A stretch of DNA of 21,416 nucleotides. Origin: JBFFXF01 sp041569895. Its GTDB lineage: Bacteria > Planctomycetota > UBA8108 > JACQVS01. The DNA is taken from NCBI GenBank assembly GCA_041569895.1, contig JBFFXF010000109.1, positions 1 to 21,416 of the forward strand, read 5' to 3'. A program made the position numbers and the translations under genes. Positions 15,613 through 21,416 of the stretch are shown here, in pieces. Within the stretch, counting starts at the first letter, position 1. Every line of letters starts with the position of its first letter. The notes beneath the pieces are model-generated. The model saw nothing but the letters and a program-made list of their open reading frames with translations. It did no database searches and had not been told where the DNA came from.

Positions 15613-17529
15613 TCAGCGGCGCGACGTGCGGGACTCGGCGGCTCCGTCGGTCTCGTGCAGGCGATGATGGATCGCCTCCGCCAGCTTCGGCCCGACGACC
15701 TCGCGGATGCTGTCGAGATCGGCCTCGCGCAGCCGCTTGACGCTGCCGAAGTGCCGCAGCAGCTTCTCGGCGCGCTTCCTGCCGACGCCCGGAATGCCCT
15801 CGAGGCCCGTCCTCACCGCCGCCTTCTTGCGGAGCTCGCGGTGGTACCGGATCGCGAATCGGTGCGCCTCGTCGCGGATGTGCTGGATGAGGAGCGACTC
15901 GGCGGAGTCCTGGGTCATCGGCAACGGATCGGAACGACCCGGGATGAAGATCCTCTCGGTGGTGCCGCGGCGCCGGCGCTTCTTGGCGAGCGACACCAGC
16001 CCGACGTCGTCGATGTCGAGCTTCCGGAACACCGCGTACGCCACGCCGAGCTGGCCCTTCCCGCCGTCGATCACCACCAGATCCGGCAGGTCGTGCGGCG
16101 CTTCCCGCCAGTCGCGGAAGCGGCGCTCCAGGACCTCACGCATCATCGAGAAGTCGTCGGCGCCCGACACCGTCTTGATGCGGAACTTGCGATACTGACT
16201 GCGCTCCGGCAGACCGTCCTCGAACACCACCATCGAGCCGACCGCCAGCCGGCCCTGGAAGTTGGAGATGTCGAAGCACTCGATGCGGCGCGGGTAGCGT
16301 GACAGCTCGAGTCGTTTCTGCAGGCCCTCGAGCGTCGTGTGGACGCGCTCCGTCCGGCTGCGTGCGACCTCGAAGTGGTTGCGCGCGTTCTCCGACGCCA
16401 TCTCGACGAGGCGTTTTCTGTCACCGCGCTGCGGTACGCGCACCTCGACCGCCGAGCCGCGCTTTTCCCGCAGCCACTGCGACAGCACGTCGCGTTCCGG
16501 AAAGTCGGTGTCGCAGAGGATCCGCGGCGGCACGAAGCGGTCCGCGAGGTAGTACTGCGTCAGAAAGCTGGCGATGATCTCCGCGGATTCCAGGTTGCTG
16601 CGGAAGCTGTGCGTGTGCGAGTTGATGATCTTGCCGTCGCGAATCACCAGCTCGTGAACGGCCACCGCGTCACCCTGCCGGTGGTGCGCGAAGACGTCCA
16701 TCTCGCCGAAGGCGACGTCCTGGGCCTTCTGCACCTCGAAGACCCGTTCGATGGCACGGATCTGGTCGCGGTACCGCGCCGCGAGCTCGAACTGCCGGTT
16801 CTCCGACGCCCGGCGCATCTTGCCGTCGAGCAGATCGAGGAGTTTCTTGTTCTGGCCTCGCAGGAACAGGATGACCTCGTCGACGTCCTCCATGTACTTC
16901 TCGCGGGAGATCAGATCGACGCAGGGCGCCGTGCAGCGACCGATGTCGTACTCGATGCACGGCCGCTTGCGCGTCGCGAAGAACCCGTTGGTGCAGGTGC
17001 GCAGCGGGAAGACCTTCTTGATCACTCGCAGCATCTCGCGCACCGACCCCGCCGAGCCGTACGGCCCGAAATAGACGTCGCCGTCGTTCTGGTAGCGCCT
17101 CGTCACCTTGACGCGGGGCCACTCCTCGGTGACGGTCACCTTGAGGCACACGTAGTTCTTGTCGTCGCGGAGGCGGATATTGAAGAGCGGCCGCCGCTTC
17201 TTGATCAGGTTGTTCTCGAGGATCAGCGCCTCGGCCTCCGACGCCGTGACGATGCAGTCGACGTCGGCGATTCGCTCCACCAGAAACTTGTAGAAGATCC
17301 GCGTGTCGGACGACTTCGCGAAGTACGAGCGGACGCGCGAGCGGAGGTTGACCGCCTTGCCGACGTAGAGCGTCCGGTTGCGGCAGTCTCGCATGATGTA
17401 GACTCCCGGCGAGGCGGGAAACCGGCGGACCTTCTCGAGGAGCGCCTCGCGGTCGGCGGGCGGCTCGTCCGCCCTCGCCTCCCGTTGCGTGCTGCCTGGA
17501 TCCGCGGACATTTCCGTATCAACTCGCAT
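15613..17529 (-). CDS. uvrC: Excinuclease ABC subunit C
   Basis: A 638-residue UvrC, the dual-incision nuclease of nucleotide excision repair. Order: GIY-YIG nuclease (GVYIMRD at 42, LYVGKA following), four cysteines C179, C191, C199 and C203 in the spacing reported for the UvrC iron-sulfur cluster, a UVR helical hairpin (NRQFELAARYRDQI), the RNase H-like endonuclease domain (CFDISNFQG, VVIDGGKGQL, DEAHRFAI), and helix-hairpin-helix motifs at the end (IPGVGRKRAEKLLRHFG). All catalytic landmarks are intact. About 25 polar residues precede the GIY-YIG domain; ATG 17511 (M7) is a possible shorter start. It is the last gene of an ispH-trmB-uvrC cluster, 18 bp after trmB. Confidence 0.97.
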   Translation of the reverse strand: MRVDTEMSADPGSTQREARADEPPADREALLEKVRRFPASPGVYIMRDCRNRTLYVGKAVNLRSRVRSYFAKSSDTRIFYKFLVERIADVDCIVTASEAEALILENNLIKKRRPLFNIRLRDDKNYVCLKVTVTEEWPRVKVTRRYQNDGDVYFGPYGSAGSVREMLRVIKKVFPLRTCTNGFFATRKRPCIEYDIGRCTAPCVDLISREKYMEDVDEVILFLRGQNKKLLDLLDGKMRRASENRQFELAARYRDQIRAIERVFEVQKAQDVAFGEMDVFAHHRQGDAVAVHELVIRDGKIINSHTHSFRSNLESAEIIASFLTQYYLADRFVPPRILCDTDFPERDVLSQWLREKRGSAVEVRVPQRGDRKRLVEMASENARNHFEVARSRTERVHTTLEGLQKRLELSRYPRRIECFDISNFQGRLAVGSMVVFEDGLPERSQYRKFRIKTVSGADDFSMMREVLERRFRDWREAPHDLPDLVVIDGGKGQLGVAYAVFRKLDIDDVGLVSLAKKRRRRGTTERIFIPGRSDPLPMTQDSAESLLIQHIRDEAHRFAIRYHRELRKKAAVRTGLEGIPGVGRKRAEKLLRHFGSVKRLREADLDSIREVVGPKLAEAIHHRLHETDGAAESRTSRR

Positions 17530-17547
17530 GGAGCCGCTCGCTGGACA

Positions 17548-18267
17548 CTATGGAGCCGGCGGTGGCGCGCCCCGGTCGTACTCGAGATAGTATATCCGCC
17601 GCCCCATCTCGCGGAACTTCCGCTCGTAGAGGGTGCGGATGTCCTCGCGCGGCGCCTCGGCGAAGTGGCCGGGACCGGCGAGGTTGACGAGCTCCTCGTG
17701 CGCGTCGAGCACCTCGAGCATCTGCTGCGCGTACTGCGGCTCGTCGGTTCTCAGGGTGATGCCGCCTCCGGGGCGCAGCAGGCGGCAGACGACGTCGATG
17801 TTGGCCGGTTGCACGAAGCGGTTCTTGGCATGGCGCCGCTTCGGCCACGGGTCGGGGAAGAGCGCGAAGAAGCGGTCGATGGAGCCCGGCTCGAAGAGCC
17901 CGCCGAGCACCGGCGTCAGGTCGCAGCACACGGCCCGGACGTTCTCCGCGCCGCGCGCGTGCACCTTCTTCAGGAACTTGACGACTCGCTTCGCCGAGTA
18001 CTCGAAGCCGACGTAGTTGAACAGCGGATCGGCGAGGGCGACGTCGATCAGGAAGTCCGACGTCCCGAATCCGATCTCCACCCGCAGCGGACGGTCGCTG
18101 CCGAACACCTGCCGCCAGTCGACGGCGCCGAAGCGGACGTCGGGAGCCCCGCCGTCCTCGAGGAAGTGCAGCTCGACGCCGACATCGACCAGGAAGGGAT
18201 CGGCGAGGCGGCGCCTCGACCCCCTCCGGATGACAAACGGACGGCGTCGCGGCGTCAGCGGGGTCAC
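17548..18267 (-). CDS. trmB: tRNA (guanine-N7-)-methyltransferase TrmB
   Basis: A 239-residue SAM-dependent enzyme that makes m7G46 in the tRNA variable loop. The SAM motif reads VEIGFGTSD (63-71), then NYVGFEYS, and the family hallmark FPDPWPKRRHAKNRF is intact. The C-terminal TDEPQYAQQM matches the family TD-x-x-x-Y pattern. The N-terminus is basic (RRRPFVIRRGSRRR) and about 20 residues longer than minimal TrmB. The GTG at 18267 is the start used; it lies seven bases after the ispH stop, so the genes are probably cotranscribed and translationally coupled. The frame has no ATG before the SAM motif. Confidence 0.94.
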   Translation of the reverse strand: MTPLTPRRRPFVIRRGSRRRLADPFLVDVGVELHFLEDGGAPDVRFGAVDWRQVFGSDRPLRVEIGFGTSDFLIDVALADPLFNYVGFEYSAKRVVKFLKKVHARGAENVRAVCCDLTPVLGGLFEPGSIDRFFALFPDPWPKRRHAKNRFVQPANIDVVCRLLRPGGGITLRTDEPQYAQQMLEVLDAHEELVNLAGPGHFAEAPREDIRTLYERKFREMGRRIYYLEYDRGAPPPAP

Positions 18268-18274
18268 GTAAAGC

Positions 18275-19165
18275 TCAGCGGAGGTTCTCCTTCGGATCCG
18301 GAAGCCCGGAGCACGCCAGGACGTCGACGTCCGGCATGTTGATGATCGCGTGATAGACCTCCGCGATCACCTCGAAGGGTGTCGAGGTGCCGGCCGTGAT
18401 GCCGACGTGTTGATGGCCCACGAACATCTCGGGCCGCAGCTCGGAGGCGCCGGTGATGTGATGGGCCTGCACGCCCATCTCGTCGCACACGAGCTTGAGT
18501 TTCTTGGTGTTGGAGGAGTTGAATCCCCCGACGACGATCATCAGGTCGACCTCGCGCGCCAGCTCCCGCACGGCGACCTGCCGGTCCTTGGTCGGCTTGC
18601 AGACGGTGTCCTCGAACTGCACGTCCGCCTCGGGATAGGCCGCGCGGATCAGGGCGACGAGGCGGCGGACCTTGTCGATCGGCTGCGTCGACTGGCTGAC
18701 GATGCCGATCTTGTGGCGCCCGATCAGCTTGTCGATCTCGGTCTCGTCGCCGATGACGGTGTGGTCCTCGAGGTCTCCGGTGATGCCGCGCACCTCGACG
18801 TGGTCGGCCTGGCCGATGACCACCGGGTGGTACCCGGTGCGCACGTACTTCGCCACCGCCTTGTGGACGCGGAGGACGAGCGGGCACGTCGCGTCGAAGA
18901 CCTTGAAGCCGCGATCCTCGGCGCGCTTCCGCAGTGACGCCGGTGCGCCGTGCGCCGTGATCATCACGTTGCGCGTGTCGATCGGGTCCTCGAGCGACTT
19001 GACCATCTTGACGCCGTTCTCGCGCAGCCGATCGACGATCTGCGGGTTGTGCACGAGTTCGCCGATGATCGTCAGGTTGCCGCGGAACGACTCGTCCATG
19101 GCCAGCTCGATGGCGTCCTGCACGCCGAAACAGGTGCCGAGGGCCTTTGCTACGGTAACTCTCAT
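18275..19165 (-). CDS. ispH: 4-hydroxy-3-methylbut-2-enyl diphosphate reductase
   Basis: A 296-residue IspH (LytB), the last enzyme of the MEP isoprenoid pathway, which reduces HMBPP to IPP and DMAPP. Iron-sulfur ligands C12 (GTCFGV), C94 (ATCP) and C189 (DTVC) are present, as are substrate His residues H39 (ELVHN), H72 (TAHGAP) and H122, the catalytic-type E124 in DHVEVRG, and GGFNSSNT and AGTSTP near the C-terminus. ATG 19165 follows AGGGGGAAGG at a good distance. The frame runs on to 19390, but that ATG overlaps the -10 of the gene's own promoter and so cannot be the start. First gene of the ispH-trmB-uvrC cluster. Confidence 0.97.
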   Translation of the reverse strand: MRVTVAKALGTCFGVQDAIELAMDESFRGNLTIIGELVHNPQIVDRLRENGVKMVKSLEDPIDTRNVMITAHGAPASLRKRAEDRGFKVFDATCPLVLRVHKAVAKYVRTGYHPVVIGQADHVEVRGITGDLEDHTVIGDETEIDKLIGRHKIGIVSQSTQPIDKVRRLVALIRAAYPEADVQFEDTVCKPTKDRQVAVRELAREVDLMIVVGGFNSSNTKKLKLVCDEMGVQAHHITGASELRPEMFVGHQHVGITAGTSTPFEVIAEVYHAIINMPDVDVLACSGLPDPKENLR

Positions 19166-19388
19166 GATGTCGCCTTCCCCCTGTCCGCTCTCCCTGCGAT
19201 CCCGTGCCGGCGCCCCGGCAGAGTTGCGTAAACGCCGGAGCTGTGGCTTAATTCCCCGGGAGCGTGGGCGCTTCCCGATCCGTCTCGATACCGGGCGGTG
19301 ACTCACGCCGTGCGCCGTCGTGCTGGCTCCCGTGTCGCTGCGTCGCCACGGGGGGGCACCGGCGCACACCCTCGCGGAAAGGCGGGGC
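19166..19388 (-). other. Long 5' leader of ispH
   Basis: From the expected start near 19382 to the ATG the leader is about 216 nt. It is GC-rich with several possible stems, such as CCGGC/GCCGG around 19216-19239. I recognise no known riboswitch core and no supported small gene. Confidence 0.35.
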
Positions 19389-19417
19389 ATTATAGCGACG
19401 CCTCCACGGGGTGTAAA
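19389..19417 (-). promoter_or_regulatory. Strong sigma-70-type promoter of ispH operon
   Basis: The minus strand reads TTTACA (19417-19412), exactly 17 bp, then TATAAT (19394-19389). This is a near-consensus promoter and the best in the window after that of mutS. Confidence 0.75.
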
Positions 19418-19553
19418 GAATGTCGGCCGACACGGCGGGATCCACGACGGGGCGCTCCCCGGCGATCATCGTGCCGGACGGTGTCCCGGGCGCCGATCGG
19501 AAATCGACCCGTGGACGCCCGATAAAGTGTACCATCCTGCGGGGAAAACGCGA
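19418..19553. other. Gap upstream of the sugar dehydrogenase gene
   Basis: This 136-bp stretch must hold the promoter of the plus-strand dehydrogenase. Candidate -10s are TAAAGT (19523-19528) and TACCAT (19530-19535), but neither has a credible -35, so no promoter is called. Confidence 0.4.
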
Positions 19554-20933
19554 ATGACGGCGAGTGCGGACACGGACAGGGCGGCGGGCGCCAGCGGCGC
19601 TGCGGGCAGCCGCGCCGCCGACCTCGAGTCGCGGATCGACACGCGCACGGCGCGGGTCGGCATTATCGGCCTCGGATACGTGGGGCTGCCCCTCGCCCGG
19701 GCCTTCGCCACGGCGGGGCTCCGGGTCACGGGCTTCGACGTCGACCCCGCGAAGGTCGACGCGCTGCTCGAGGGCCGCAGCTACATCCAGCAGATCGGGG
19801 CGGAGTGGCTCCAGTCGGTGGGCACCGGCGAGGCGGGCCGCTTCCTGCCGACCACCGATTTCGACCGGCTCCGCGAGGTCGACGCCATCCTGATCTGCGT
19901 GCCGACGCCGCTGACGCGCACGCGCGAGCCAGATCTCTCGTACGTCCGCTCGACCTGCGAGGAGGTGAGCAAGCACCTGCAACGCGGTCAGCTGGTCGTC
20001 CTCGAGAGCACCACCTACCCGGGCACCACCGAGGAGGTGGTGATGCCGATCCTCGAGAAGAGCGGCCTCGAGGCGGGAGCGGACTTCTTCGTCGCGTACT
20101 CGCCCGAGCGCGAGGACCCGGGGAACAAGTCGTTCGGGACCTCGCGCATCCCGAAGCTCGTGGGGGGCATCGACGAGACCAGCGGCCGTCTGGCGACCAG
20201 ACTCTACGAGTGCGCCATCGACCGGGTCGTCCCCGTCAGCCACGCCAAGATCGCCGAGGCCGCGAAGATCCTCGAGAACATCTACCGGGCCGTCAACATC
20301 GCGCTCGTCAACGAGCTGAAGACGCTCTTCGATCGCATGGGGATCGACATCTGGGAGGTCGTCGAGGCCGCGTCGACGAAACCGTTCGGGTACCAGGCGT
20401 TCTACCCCGGACCCGGTCTCGGCGGCCACTGCATCCCGATCGACCCGTTCTACCTGACGTGGAAGGCGCGCGAGTACGGGCTGCCGACGAAGTTCATCGA
20501 GCTCGCCGGCGAGATCAACACGCGCATGCCGGAGTACGTCCTCCACCGTCTGATGGAGTCGCTCGATCGGCGCGGCCGCACGCTCCACGGGAGCTCCGGG
20601 CTGGTGATCGGCGTCGCCTACAAGCCCGACGTCGATGACGTCCGCGAGTCGCCGGCGCTCGAGATCCTGCAACTCCTCCTCAACCGCGGCGCGCGCATGC
20701 AGTACCACGATCCGCACGTCGCGAGAATCCCCAAGATGCGCCACTACGCGATCGATCTGGCGTCGACCCCACTGACGCCCGAAACCCTCCAGGCCGCCGA
20801 CTTCACCCTCATCATCACCAACCACTCGGCGATCGACTGGCAGACCGTCGTCGACCACTCGAAGCTCGTGGTCGACACACGCAACGCGACCCGCGATGTC
20901 AAGCAGGGTCGGGAGCGGATCGTCAAGGCGTGA
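19554..20933 (+). CDS. WbpA-type nucleotide sugar dehydrogenase
   Basis: A 459-residue member of the UDP-glucose/GDP-mannose dehydrogenase family. These NAD-dependent enzymes oxidise C6 of a nucleotide sugar to the uronic acid for surface polysaccharide synthesis. The Rossmann motif GLGYVGLP starts at residue 39, the central helix reads ENIYRAVNIALVNE, and the catalytic cysteine is C293 in GPGLGGHCIPIDPFYL. The extended PFGYQAFYPGPGLGGHC block is closer to WbpA (UDP-GlcNAc 6-dehydrogenase) than to UDP-glucose dehydrogenases, so that substrate is favoured but not proven. About 30 Ala-rich residues precede the fold. ATG 19554 is preceded by GGGGAAAA; upstream frame to 19320 overlaps the ispH promoter and is not used. 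No other polysaccharide gene is visible. Confidence 0.92.
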   Translation: MTASADTDRAAGASGAAGSRAADLESRIDTRTARVGIIGLGYVGLPLARAFATAGLRVTGFDVDPAKVDALLEGRSYIQQIGAEWLQSVGTGEAGRFLPTTDFDRLREVDAILICVPTPLTRTREPDLSYVRSTCEEVSKHLQRGQLVVLESTTYPGTTEEVVMPILEKSGLEAGADFFVAYSPEREDPGNKSFGTSRIPKLVGGIDETSGRLATRLYECAIDRVVPVSHAKIAEAAKILENIYRAVNIALVNELKTLFDRMGIDIWEVVEAASTKPFGYQAFYPGPGLGGHCIPIDPFYLTWKAREYGLPTKFIELAGEINTRMPEYVLHRLMESLDRRGRTLHGSSGLVIGVAYKPDVDDVRESPALEILQLLLNRGARMQYHDPHVARIPKMRHYAIDLASTPLTPETLQAADFTLIITNHSAIDWQTVVDHSKLVVDTRNATRDVKQGRERIVKA

Positions 20934-20937
20934 ACCG

Positions 20938-20963
20938 ACCGGCGCCGGTCCGATCGCGATCGG
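20938..20963 (+). terminator. Two adjacent perfect palindromes after the dehydrogenase stop
   Basis: ACCGGCGCCGGT (20938-20949) and CCGATCGCGATCGG (20950-20963) are perfect palindromes of 12 and 14 bp, back to back, beginning two bases after the TGA. No T-run follows. They may form small hairpins at the transcript end or be protein sites. Confidence 0.35.
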
Positions 20964-20991
20964 CGTCGGGATCGAGGGCGCGGATGACGGT

Positions 20992-21043
20992 CGACGAGGA
21001 CGGGAACGCAGATTTCCGCAGATTTCCGCAGATTACGCAGATT
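20992..21043 (-). repeat. AATCTGCG tandem units with CGTCCTCGTCG tail
   Basis: Read on the minus strand, four AATCTGCG-type units (21043-21007) are followed by TTCCCGTCCTCGTCG (21006-20992), the same order and the same 15-mer as at 7283-7323 on the plus strand. This is an inverted second copy of that module. Confidence 0.85.
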
Positions 21044-21047
21044 GGGG

Positions 21048-21120
21048 ACCAGTCGGAGTCGGCATCGGAGTCGGTCATCGGAGTCGGACGTCGGAATCGG
21101 AATCGGAATCGGAGTCGGAG
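21048..21120 (-). repeat. GACTCC/GATTCC hexamer satellite at the 3' end of the Ser-Asp frame
   Basis: Hexamers on the minus strand continue from the possible coding region past its TGA at 21075-21077 and stop just before the AATCTGCG module. The 18-mer of locus 10-27 recurs exactly at 21065-21082. Confidence 0.75.
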
Positions 21121-21416
21121 TCGGAGTCAGAATCGGAGTCGCCCCCCGAGTCGGAGTCGGAATCGCTGCCCGAGTCGGAGTCACTATCCGAGTCGCCGTT
21201 GCCGTCGACCTTGCAGATGCAGGGTCCGGCTTTCGGCCCATCGGAGTCGGAGTCGGAGTCCGAGTCGGAGTCGGAGTCGGAGTCGGAGCCCGAGTCGGAG
21301 TCGGAGCCCGAGTCGGAGTCAGAGCCCGAGTCGGAGTCAGAGTCGGAGTCAGAGTCAGAGTCGGAGTCGGAGTCAGAGTCGGAGTCGGAGTCCCCGTCCT
21401 CGTCGTCGCAGCTGCA
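21075..21416 (-). CDS. Partial Ser-Asp-repeat protein, C-terminal part
   Basis: An open minus-strand frame runs in from the right edge and stops at TGA 21075-21077; the start is outside. The visible 113 residues contain 43 Asp and 42 Ser by my count. It begins CSCDDEDG, continues as (DS)n with periodic GS, is broken once by DGPKAGPCICKVDGNG, resumes as (DS)n and ends SDVRLR. Support for coding: all 42 Ser codons vary only synonymously, including AGC and AGT, whereas the other hexamer loci show Pro and Thr changes. Against: the same hexamers occur in clear non-coding gaps, and the SDVR end resembles satellite sequence at 10710-10722. If real it would be a very acidic, possibly exported and calcium-binding surface protein, but no signal or anchor is in view. 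Confidence 0.45.
   Translation of the reverse strand, partial: CSCDDEDGDSDSDSDSDSDSDSDSDSDSDSGSDSDSGSDSDSGSDSDSDSDSDSDSDSDGPKAGPCICKVDGNGDSDSDSDSGSDSDSDSGGDSDSDSDSDSDSDSDSDVRLR

Noticed and set aside
19166..19390. Longer ispH start at 19390
   Set aside because: The ATG overlaps the TATAAT of the gene's own promoter, and ATG 19165 has a good ribosome site and matches IspH N-termini.

Overview
This is a GC-rich bacterial window with long genes, little space inside operons, and unusual low-complexity hexanucleotide repeats in several gaps. The gene set is chromosomal housekeeping: mutS, uvrC, ispH, trmB, mgtE. It also has an anti-sigma/anti-anti-sigma pair, a lone MshEN (type II secretion ATPase N-terminal) domain and a WbpA-type sugar dehydrogenase. 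I see no phage, IS, CRISPR, tRNA or rRNA. The content fits a free-living Gram-negative, perhaps an Acidobacteriota-like lineage, but that placement is a guess from gene style and intergenic repeats, not from a marker gene.

Layout. 1-354: repeat-bearing gap. 355-1632 (-): LarA-like (DUF2088) protein. 1721-7133 (+): a tight operon of an M24 metallopeptidase, a fused alpha/beta E1 of a 2-oxoacid dehydrogenase, and a YyaL/Spata20-type thioredoxin-domain protein. 7141-7408: repeats between convergent genes. 7409-8821 (-): MFS transporter. 9155-10546 (+): MgtE, divergent from the transporter. 10547-10772: repeats between convergent genes. 10773-13427 (-): MutS. 13428-13802: mutS promoter, then a long run of hexamer repeats. 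13803-14435 (-): stand-alone MshEN protein. 14647-15597 (+): RsbW-like kinase and STAS protein. 15613-19165 (-): operon ispH-trmB-uvrC. 19554-20933 (+): nucleotide-sugar dehydrogenase. 20934-21416: repeats that merge into the 3' end of a possible Ser-Asp-repeat protein read from the minus strand off the right edge.

How the genes may work together. MshEN domains of this type bind c-di-GMP in other proteins, and RsbW/STAS pairs control sigma factors or outputs by partner switching. The two units face each other across a gap with a 10-bp inverted repeat whose arms each carry a TTGACG -35-like hexamer, so shared control is plausible. The mutS and MFS genes have strong -10 elements so close to the ATG that leaderless mRNAs are expected.

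The least explained feature is the modular extragenic repeat. In its fullest copies it is a period-6 satellite (GACTCC, GATTCC, GATACC and relatives), then 9-bp AATCTGCGN tandem units, then TTCCCGTCCTCGTCG. Repeats of this family occur at five loci and mostly lie at gene 3' ends. At the right edge the same hexamers read as Asp-Ser codons with only synonymous Ser changes and Cys-containing interruptions. That raises the question of whether the satellite was recruited as coding sequence or derives from it.
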